From: an uncultured Lachnospiraceae bacterium | GTDB lineage: Bacteria; Bacillota; Clostridia; Lachnospirales; Lachnospiraceae | Direction: 5' to 3' | DNA: 64,000 nucleotides | Assembly (NCBI GenBank): GCA_947164865.1 | Contig: CAMUYA010000001.1 | Coordinates: forward strand, 62,001 to 126,000 | Shown: positions 44,577 to 51,338 of the stretch, piece by piece | Position numbering within the stretch: the first letter of the stretch is position 1 | Layout of the letters: each line of letters begins with the position of its first letter | Notes under the pieces: model-generated | Told to the model about the DNA's origin: nothing | Database searches by the model: none | The model's input: only the letters and a program-made list of their open reading frames with translations | Translations under genes and position numbers: made by a program

Positions 44577-44671
44577 AAGGAAAGCCACGAGAGCGGCTGA
44601 CCTCAATTTGTAACTTACATGCTACTTAGTAGCACTGCCGTCACTGTTGCTGTCAGTGGCGGCTTTCTTTT
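44577..44671 (+). ncRNA. Stand-alone small RNA, copy B
   Basis: About 95 nt, from GGAAAGCC to the terminator GCCGTCACTG / CAGTGGCGGC with CTTTCTTTTT. It shares with copy A the 5' hairpin AGCC(A/G)C-GAGA-GCGGCT, GACCTCA, ATGCTACTTAGTAGCACT and the terminator. The region between GACCTCA and ATGCTAC differs in sequence but not much in length. No plus-strand gene follows for kilobases, so it is not a leader. The opposite strand reads a short frame (44622-44711) LTLIILAYDVCKDKKK..., which resembles the second half of a holin-like toxin without a start codon. Confidence 0.75.
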
Positions 44672-44801
44672 TATCCTTGCATACATCGTACGCAAGGATA
44701 ATCAGAGTCAATCAGTTTATGCTTAATCGGATGACGAAAATAGAGGGGCTGAATTTGTTCAATATGCATAAGTTATACGTGTCATTTTTTTGTCCGTTAT
44801 T

Positions 44802-45467
44802 TTAATTTTTCACCGCTATCAGTCCGTACAGCACTGCGTTCACAGCCAGCTCGGTCCGGTTGGCATAGCCGGTTTTATCAAGCATCTGCTGGATGTAGCT
44901 CTTTATGGTTTCATCGGTAACGCCCAGCTTGGCAGCTATCTGCTTGTTTGAAAGCCCGGTTGTAAGCTCGCGCAGCACATCCATCTCCCGGTCGGTAAAC
45001 TCTGTGCTCGGCGCATTTCCGAGTGTGATCCTGGGCACCTTGTCGGGGAAGATGCTCTCTCCCGCCATTGTCCTGTCCATAAGTGCAAGGAGCGGCTGCT
45101 CCGAAAGTTCTTTGTACCAGAAGCTGTCTACTCCGGCATTCCTTGCTATCGTCATGTTCTTGGGGTCCACTGTCCCGGTAACGATGATTATCTTTGGTAT
45201 CCTGTGATTTACATGATCTCCTGCATCCGCGTGCTTTATCTTCTCAGCGGCATCAAGCCCGTTTGATCCGTCTCGCATCACTATATCCATTATCACAAGA
45301 TCAACTTCGTTCGCCCTGACAAAACCCGGCGCATCGGATGCACTTTCAAGCGAACCCGCAAGAATATAATCCTCTGAATTTTCTATCATGTATTCAAAGA
45401 ATCCGCGCGACATTTTTTCGTCATCGACCACAAGAGTTCTGTATTTTTTCTTTATGTGTTCGCTCAT
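44802..45467 (-). CDS. NarL/FixJ-type response regulator
   Basis: 221 residues from ATG 45467, which overlaps the kinase stop by four bases (GAGGATC before it). Receiver domain with VVDDEK and phospho-acceptor D61 in LVIMDIVMRDG; LuxR-type helix-turn-helix near the end (LSNKQIAAKLGVTDETIKSYIQQML). Third gene of a three-gene signalling operon with the two sensor proteins upstream. Confidence 0.93.
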   Translation of the reverse strand: MSEHIKKKYRTLVVDDEKMSRGFFEYMIENSEDYILAGSLESASDAPGFVRANEVDLVIMDIVMRDGSNGLDAAEKIKHADAGDHVNHRIPKIIIVTGTVDPKNMTIARNAGVDSFWYKELSEQPLLALMDRTMAGESIFPDKVPRITLGNAPSTEFTDREMDVLRELTTGLSNKQIAAKLGVTDETIKSYIQQMLDKTGYANRTELAVNAVLYGLIAVKN

Positions 45468-46675
45468 AAAATGATCCTCAGCTCCGCTCCCTTTTCCCAT
45501 ATTATGTGCATCTGTCCGCCAAGTGCTTCAACATTTTTCCTAAGGCTTGTCAGACCGCCCTTTTCACTGCTTCCCGTGACCGCTGGAAGGCCGTTGTTAC
45601 TTATCGTGATCAGCTTTCTGCCTTCATCCGTATCCTTTATATCCATGATCACTTTACCGGCTTTTCCATGTCTTACCGCGTTGTTCAATGCACAGACAAG
45701 AGCCTGGGCAACTACTCTTTTCTTTGCAAGGTCATCCTCAAATATTTCTTTCGCCTGAAGCTCTGCCCCGAGAAGATTTGCTGTTTTATAAGCTCTTTCA
45801 AAATCGTATTCATCGCTCCCGACGGCATCTCTTTTTATGGCTTCAAGAGTGCTGATCCATTCCCCTGTCAGATCCTTCTCATTTATTGGTTCGACATTCC
45901 CGCTTTCAAGAAACTTTTTTGCGATAATGTTTATCTCCCCCAGGTCATCATGGAGCATTATTCTTGCCTGCAGATTCTCCCTCTCAATAGCCGCAAGTTT
46001 TGCTCTGTTTGTCAGCTCCCTGAAGCTTTCTGACACTTTCTCGGCATCTTTCTTCTTTTCTTCAAGTTCAAGTCTTTTTTCGTGTTCCTCTGTGATATCG
46101 GTGATGATCAGTTCATAGATTTTTCCTGTGGACAGTTCCATTTCATTTTGTACAAAGAAATATCTCTTTCCATCAGGTAGCTCGATATACTCTCCGTTTC
46201 CGTCAGGAGTATCCTCGCTTTTTCTGATCAGCCCCTCGTAAAACTCAATTCCGTTCATTATAGGCTTTCCGAAAAGCTCGTCGCCTATATCTTCCATCTT
46301 TTTATTCACCAGCCTTAACATTCCGTTGGGTTTGTAATAACAGATTCCGGAACTGAGCATATCCATTGATTCTTTTATCGAAAAAGTATTCAGCACATGC
46401 ACCGAGGCACGGAGAATAACTGTAAAACACAGACAGCTTGCTGCCAGTTCCATCCCTGCAAAGATCATATCCCGGGTCTGAAAACCTCCGGCCTCACCAT
46501 TTATTAAAAACTGTAAATGGACAAAGGCAATCGCAAACAGAATGATCCCGGCGATCGTTCCATATTTTTTGAGTTTATAGATGATCGAAACGCATGCACT
46601 TCCAACGGAAATAAGAATAGATATAAAAACTGAAACCGCAGTGATGCAGAAGAAAAACTCAGTTAGATTACTCAT
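45464..46675 (-). CDS. Sensor histidine kinase (NarX/DegS-like)
   Basis: 403 residues. Three membrane helices (about 5-95), a PAS-like region (about 100-195), a coiled segment and a HisKA_3-like H-box IMLHDDLG (H242). The GHKL ATPase has N-box ALNNAVRHG and a G-box GGLTSLRKNVEALGG. It partners the LuxR-type regulator downstream. ATG 46675 overlaps the stop of the seven-helix gene by four bases. The kinase motif is intact, unlike in the upstream protein. Confidence 0.88.
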   Translation of the reverse strand: MSNLTEFFFCITAVSVFISILISVGSACVSIIYKLKKYGTIAGIILFAIAFVHLQFLINGEAGGFQTRDMIFAGMELAASCLCFTVILRASVHVLNTFSIKESMDMLSSGICYYKPNGMLRLVNKKMEDIGDELFGKPIMNGIEFYEGLIRKSEDTPDGNGEYIELPDGKRYFFVQNEMELSTGKIYELIITDITEEHEKRLELEEKKKDAEKVSESFRELTNRAKLAAIERENLQARIMLHDDLGEINIIAKKFLESGNVEPINEKDLTGEWISTLEAIKRDAVGSDEYDFERAYKTANLLGAELQAKEIFEDDLAKKRVVAQALVCALNNAVRHGKAGKVIMDIKDTDEGRKLITISNNGLPAVTGSSEKGGLTSLRKNVEALGGQMHIIWEKGAELRIIL

Positions 46676-48333
46676 AGCTTTCCTCCTTCTGCGCTGTATT
46701 CCATAGAGATCGTCAGGTCTCCCTCATCGGATTCTATCTCTGTTAATGAACCGAATCTTTCAGCGAACTCTTCTCTTTTTTCCAGTATTTCCGAAGCAGT
46801 CTTTTCGTTTGTTCCAAGAAGCATCTTTATTCCGTATGACTTTTCGGGAATACAGAAAACATTGATATATACAACGGTCAGATCATCCAGCGTTTCTTTT
46901 ATAATTTCCATCATGTTATCGAGAAGCAGAAGCAGTCCATGCGCCGGGAAATCGGCCTTGCTGTCCATATTTGCGCAGGCATTTATACCTCCTGCCGAAA
47001 GCGCGGATGATATTTCTCCCGCTGCTATGTAGAGTTCGGTGATATCAAGCTTATCGTCTTCCCTTTCTGCCAGCTCGATATTAACCCTTCTCTTAAGATA
47101 TGTTCCCAATAACAGTGCTTTGAAAATACCCCTTTTTCCGCCCTCGCGGACATGGTTTTCAATCTCTTCGATAAGTTCTGTATTTGCTTTTGATATCTCC
47201 TCAAAGATCCTGTTTCTCTCTTCAAGTCCCGCAAGTTTTGCCTCGATATCAAGGCTCATTTTCTTAACCGCATTCTCGTTTTCAAGTTCGGAAAGAGCTT
47301 CCTGTAAGCCTTCATTTATCTCGTTTATCGCACTTATATCTATCAGATGGACGGAGTATCCTCCGTGAATGTCTCTTACATCAAGAAGTCTGTCTTTCGA
47401 AAAACCTACCGGTGCATCACTTCCTGCAGCATCAAGAAGTTCTTTTTCGGAAACCTTCACCATATCTTTTGTGGAAAGCACGACCTTTCCGGCTTCATCC
47501 GATATGCCTATCAACAGATTTGAATGCTCATAGATCTCTTCATATCCGGTGTTTGAGGGAATGAGACCAATGATTATATAACTTTCAAAAATACTTATGA
47601 AAGTAAATGCCCAGACTTCCTGTATGTTATAAAGACTTAAGCCAAAAAGCTTGGGCGATGAACTTCCGTTGGCCAGATAGATGCCCACAAGAATAAGCCC
47701 CATGATCCCACAGATAAGCGGAATAAAAAAGTATCTTCTGCAATCCGAAACGCGGCATTTGACAAGCAGCATAATAAAACCGGCGATAAGAAGTGCGCTG
47801 ACAGAAACCAGGACGATAATTAGCAGTGGACCAAGGGAATATTTAATGCGTTCCGCATCTTTAAAACGAAACATCCATCCGTGAAGATCATTCATTAATA
47901 TCAGGGCAGAAAGGACCGCTCCCGCTATACTGATCAACACCTTAAGACCTGTCTTTGATGAGCTTCTTCTTCCGACACTGAGAGCGGCACAGAAAAAGCA
48001 AAGACTCATTCCGATAAGGGGAACATAATAGAAATACCAGAGATATCTTGTTATCGTTTGAATATAATCAGAGAAAACATATTTTGCAACTCTGCTGGCA
48101 AACAAAAGAAGCATCATGTATCCGCCTGCATAAAGCCACGAAAAGATACTCCTGTTAAGAATGCGTTTTCTTATAGAAAACATCCAGCAGATAATAATGC
48201 CGCACCATATAGTGGTAGCGGCATAATGAAGATGCAGCACGCCCGGTGTCAGCAGATTTATGATGATCGCCAGGGATGCTGCACAGATAAATATGATGTT
48301 TTTAACTCTATGTTTAGAAACACCCTTTTTCAT
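46672..48333 (-). CDS. Seven-helix sensor protein with degenerate kinase-like C-terminus
   Basis: 553 residues. N-terminal histidine-kinase-type seven-membrane-helix domain (about 10-255), a PAS-like stretch (265-330), a long coiled coil (about 335-405), then a ~130-residue end that resembles kinase regions but has no H-box: the HD pair is replaced and no clear N- or G-box is visible. It probably senses a signal and passes it to the kinase by heteromer formation. Co-translated with the kinase (ATGA overlap). The ribosome site is weak. Confidence 0.75.
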   Translation of the reverse strand: MKKGVSKHRVKNIIFICAASLAIIINLLTPGVLHLHYAATTIWCGIIICWMFSIRKRILNRSIFSWLYAGGYMMLLLFASRVAKYVFSDYIQTITRYLWYFYYVPLIGMSLCFFCAALSVGRRSSSKTGLKVLISIAGAVLSALILMNDLHGWMFRFKDAERIKYSLGPLLIIVLVSVSALLIAGFIMLLVKCRVSDCRRYFFIPLICGIMGLILVGIYLANGSSSPKLFGLSLYNIQEVWAFTFISIFESYIIIGLIPSNTGYEEIYEHSNLLIGISDEAGKVVLSTKDMVKVSEKELLDAAGSDAPVGFSKDRLLDVRDIHGGYSVHLIDISAINEINEGLQEALSELENENAVKKMSLDIEAKLAGLEERNRIFEEISKANTELIEEIENHVREGGKRGIFKALLLGTYLKRRVNIELAEREDDKLDITELYIAAGEISSALSAGGINACANMDSKADFPAHGLLLLLDNMMEIIKETLDDLTVVYINVFCIPEKSYGIKMLLGTNEKTASEILEKREEFAERFGSLTEIESDEGDLTISMEYSAEGGKL

Positions 48334-48343
48334 TCTAAAAAAC

Positions 48344-49015
48344 TCAGCACTTTATCTCGAGGTAACCTACAAGCTTGGTGAAATCATATTCATCCATGAT
48401 GCCCTTGTTGGGATCATAGAACTTTCCGTCATATGCCACAAGATAGTGACCGAATCTTCCGAGCTTCTCGATCATTAGTGCGCACTTGGGAAGCTTAACG
48501 TTCTCCGACTCTGAAGAGTAAACGATAATATCGGAGTGATCGATGCCGTAGTAATTGAGTGCGGAAATGAGCTTACCCATTGTAGCCTGCCACTCTCTGC
48601 AGTTCATCACATCACATACTTCCTGTATGCTGACACCCGCAAGCATAGCCACACAGGTCTGTCCGCAGAGGCCGTCTCCGTCCTGCACAAGGATATCGAT
48701 GCCGTCGATCTTTCTGATGGGATTCTCGATGCTGTAGGGGCTCTCTCCGTCCATGGGAGCCAGCGAACCGTGCACGTGCAGAAGCATTTCGTATGCTCTG
48801 TCTTCCTCGAATTCCGCAGTATCATGCGCTTCAAAATAAATCTCGTATCTGCCCTTTTCGATAGGGATCAGATCGCAGGGATTGATCTCGTTACCGATAA
48901 CGAGCTCAGCCTGAAATGCCTCGCGCTGCTTAACAACTTCCCATACATTAAAGGGAACGGTTACGCTGTAGCCTTTGTCTTTTTTCTTTAATTCTGCCTC
49001 AAATAAATACCTCAT
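48344..49015 (-). CDS. DUF1905 domain fused to a papain-like cysteine peptidase domain
   Basis: 223 residues, no signal peptide. Residues 1-85 read as DUF1905 (YLFEAELKKKDKGYSVTVPFNVWEV). Residues ~105-223 read as a C39-like peptidase: DGLCGQTCVAML with candidate nucleophile C117, GHYLVAYD with H190 and FYDPNKG with D201. It could cleave or recognise a small protein in the cytoplasm. First gene of the transcript that continues into the sensor operon (11-bp gap). Promoter at 49042-49069. Confidence 0.7.
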   Translation of the reverse strand: MRYLFEAELKKKDKGYSVTVPFNVWEVVKQREAFQAELVIGNEINPCDLIPIEKGRYEIYFEAHDTAEFEEDRAYEMLLHVHGSLAPMDGESPYSIENPIRKIDGIDILVQDGDGLCGQTCVAMLAGVSIQEVCDVMNCREWQATMGKLISALNYYGIDHSDIIVYSSESENVKLPKCALMIEKLGRFGHYLVAYDGKFYDPNKGIMDEYDFTKLVGYLEIKC

Positions 49016-49041
49016 TTTCCATTACCTTTCTGTGTTAATCT

Positions 49042-49069
49042 ATTATACTGTATTATGCTTCTATGTCGA
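49042..49069 (-). promoter_or_regulatory. Promoter of the DUF1905-peptidase/sensor operon
   Basis: TCGACA (49064-49069), 16 bp, TATAAT (49042-49047) on the minus strand. Confidence 0.6.
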
Positions 49070-49106
49070 TCATCATTCCGTCCCGGCTGTTAAAATCCCG
49101 GAAAAT

Positions 49107-50462
49107 CTATCCACCTATTCCCAACACTAATGTCGCTACTCTAAAGTACAACAAAAGCGAAAGCGCATCCACAATGGTTGTAATAAACGGACTGGCCATT
49201 ACCGCAGGGTCAAACCCGATACGCTTTGCTCCGATGGGAAGAAGGCATCCAACCAGCATCGCCACAAGCACCGCAAAAACAAGAGTCAGGCATACGGTTG
49301 CCGCCACGAGAAGCCCCACTCTGTCAAAGAGCATCAGCTTGGCGAAGTTTGCCGCTGCCAGAGATGCTCCGCAGAACACCGCAACTCGGATTTCTTTCCA
49401 GATGACTCTGGGAATATCCCTGTAGGTGATCTCTCCAAGGGAAAGGCCGCGGATGATGGTAACAGATGCCTGTCCTCCCGCATTTCCGCCGGTGTCCATC
49501 AGCATGGGGATGTATGCGATAAGTGCTGCATAAACACTTAATGCTTCCTCAAAGGAGCTTATGATAGCTCCGGTAAAAGTGGCAGACACCATCAGAAGCA
49601 GCAGCCATGGGATCCTCTTTTTATAGGTCTCAAATACCGATGTTTTCATGTAGGGCTTATCGGTAGGCACGATAGCTGCCATCTTTTCCATATCCTCCGT
49701 AGCCTCTTCCTGGAGGATATCGACGATATCATCGACTGTGATGATCCCGACAAGTCTGTTTTCGTTATCAACTACGGGCATGGCCGTAAAGTCGTATTTC
49801 TGGAACTGTCTTGCAACCTCCTCCTGGTCCATCAGAGTGGTGAGTGAGATGACATTCTCATGCATGATGTCTCCGATGACATCATCTCCGTCCGACAGCA
49901 GCAGATATCTTAATGCGACTGTTCCCACAAGGCGTCTCTGATTGTCAAGGACATAGCAGATATTGATGGTTTCGGAATCGATACCCACCTTTTTGATCCG
50001 CTCTATCGCCTCGTTAACGGTGAGTGTTTCCTTAAGGTCCACATACTCGACCGTCATAATGCTTCCGGCAGAATCCTCCGGATATCTCAGCAGGTGATTG
50101 ATATCACGCCTTGTCTCGGGGCTGGCATTAGCAAGAAGCTTTTTTACGATATTGGCAGGCATTTCTTCGAGAAGGTCTGCCGCATCATCGGCCATCAGAT
50201 TATCGATAATGTTGGATGCATCACGATCTGAAAGCGATGTGATGATAAGCTGCTGATGATCCACTTCGAAGTATGAAAAGATATCGGCGGCCACATCTTT
50301 GGGAAGGATCCTGAAGGCTTTTAACAGCTCTTTATCATCAAGTCCCTCCATGTATGCTGCAGCGTCCGCATCATTCAGCTCCGAAAGCAACTGGCGCAGT
50401 TTGGTATACTGCTTTGTCTCAAGGAGATTCTTGATCTCCTCAAGGATGTTTAGCTCTTCCAT
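49107..50462 (-). CDS. mgtE: Magnesium transporter MgtE
   Basis: Mg2+-gated channel, 451 residues. N-terminal superhelical domain (about 10-135), paired CBS domains (about 140-255), then five membrane helices with the pore segments IPMLMDTGGNAGGQASVT and PFITTIVDALSLLLYF. AAGGAG precedes ATG 50462. A 47-codon leader ORF overlaps its first codons, so its translation is probably affected by the leader. No M-box riboswitch is visible upstream. Confidence 0.97.
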   Translation of the reverse strand: MEELNILEEIKNLLETKQYTKLRQLLSELNDADAAAYMEGLDDKELLKAFRILPKDVAADIFSYFEVDHQQLIITSLSDRDASNIIDNLMADDAADLLEEMPANIVKKLLANASPETRRDINHLLRYPEDSAGSIMTVEYVDLKETLTVNEAIERIKKVGIDSETINICYVLDNQRRLVGTVALRYLLLSDGDDVIGDIMHENVISLTTLMDQEEVARQFQKYDFTAMPVVDNENRLVGIITVDDIVDILQEEATEDMEKMAAIVPTDKPYMKTSVFETYKKRIPWLLLLMVSATFTGAIISSFEEALSVYAALIAYIPMLMDTGGNAGGQASVTIIRGLSLGEITYRDIPRVIWKEIRVAVFCGASLAAANFAKLMLFDRVGLLVAATVCLTLVFAVLVAMLVGCLLPIGAKRIGFDPAVMASPFITTIVDALSLLLYFRVATLVLGIGG

Positions 50463-50583
50463 AGCATTTCTCCTTATATGGGGTTTTCACATGATAATCG
50501 AAATGCTCATCGAAAGCGCCTCGAAGAACATTTCGATTGGTACTTCGGGGAACCGATGAATCATTATTTTCTTTTCGTTTCAT
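50440..50583 (-). CDS. Leader ORF overlapping mgtE
   Basis: 47 codons with a very strong site AAAGGAGGTGATCAC before ATG 50583. The peptide is polar and basic (MKRKENNDSSVPRSTNRNVL ... YGRAKHP) and ends 23 bases inside mgtE in another frame. Its mRNA holds two nested inverted repeats: TCACATGA / TCATGTGA, which covers the leader start codon, and a perfect 10-base pair AATCGAAATG / CATTTCGATT inside. This arrangement suggests translational control of mgtE. Not recognised as a family. Confidence 0.6.
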   Translation of the reverse strand: MKRKENNDSSVPRSTNRNVLRGAFDEHFDYHVKTPYKEKCYGRAKHP

Positions 50584-50608
50584 GTGATCACCTCCTTTCG
50601 GATCGTGC

Positions 50609-50637
50609 TATGAACACTTTTTAGATCGTTATGTCAA
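50609..50637 (-). promoter_or_regulatory. Promoter of the leader ORF-mgtE unit
   Basis: TTGACA (50632-50637), 17 bp, TTCATA (50609-50614), about 20 bp before the leader ribosome site. Confidence 0.6.
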
Positions 50638-50667
50638 TACTTCTTATTCTGTTTTTGCGCCTTCCGC

Positions 50668-51300
50668 TCATTGGGAAGGCAGGGTTACTATCTCGCATGA
50701 GTCGCCACGTGTAATAAGGCAACGCCCTGCGGTAGCTTCAATAATTTCTTTTTCTATGGTATCCGACATGTCAGCCCGCACTTCAAGCTGCATCGCCACA
50801 TCTGCGGAATACTCTGTCTTAACGGGTTCGATGTTTTTCTGTGATAGAAGGTATTTCACCTTCTCCGCATCATTATAATCGGCTATTACTTCCAGCTCCA
50901 CGCCTTCCGTCACGGTTCCTATCACGGAATTCTCCAGCCCTGCTTTTACAGCCTGGGTGTATGCTCTTACGAGCCCGCCTGTTCCCAGAAGCGTGCCACC
51001 GAAATACCTGGTAACGACCACAGCGGCATTCGTCACACCGCTTCCTGTCAGCACTTCAAGCATAGGCCTTCCGGCAGTTCCCGAGGGCTCTCCGTCATCG
51101 GAACACCTTGTGATCTCTCCGCGCTTTCCGATGATATATGCACTGCAGTTATGCCGCGCATCCCAGTATTTCTTTTTGATCTCGGCTATGAATGCGGCTG
51201 CTTCCTCTTCCGATTTAACAGGCCTTAAGGTCGCAATAAAACGGGATTTTTTTTCTTCATACTCCCCGCTTCCGCCTTCTTTAAGGATACGTGTTTCCAT
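50668..51300 (-). CDS. YigZ/IMPACT-family protein
   Basis: About 210 residues. EEKKSRFIATLRPVKSEEEA, ARHNCSAYIIG, CSDDGEPSGTAGRPMLEVLTGSG and VVVTRYFGGTLLGTGGLVRAYT are hallmarks of the UPF0029/YigZ family, which is related to the eukaryotic translation regulator IMPACT. Cellular function in bacteria is unsettled. Start ATG 51300 lacks a clear ribosome site; a GTG 78 bp upstream lies inside the PBP gene and is less likely. Located 38 bp after the PBP gene. Confidence 0.9.
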   Translation of the reverse strand: METRILKEGGSGEYEEKKSRFIATLRPVKSEEEAAAFIAEIKKKYWDARHNCSAYIIGKRGEITRCSDDGEPSGTAGRPMLEVLTGSGVTNAAVVVTRYFGGTLLGTGGLVRAYTQAVKAGLENSVIGTVTEGVELEVIADYNDAEKVKYLLSQKNIEPVKTEYSADVAMQLEVRADMSDTIEKEIIEATAGRCLITRGDSCEIVTLPSQ

Positions 51301-51338
51301 ATGGTCGTAAAATCTCGAATAATACGATGAGTCAGTCT

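Noticed and set aside
44672..44698. Second terminator after small RNA B
   Set aside because: ATCCTTGC / GCAAGGAT forms a stem, but no T-tract follows on either strand.
50463..50667. M-box magnesium riboswitch before mgtE
   Set aside because: No M-box consensus; the space is taken by a translated leader ORF with nested repeats.
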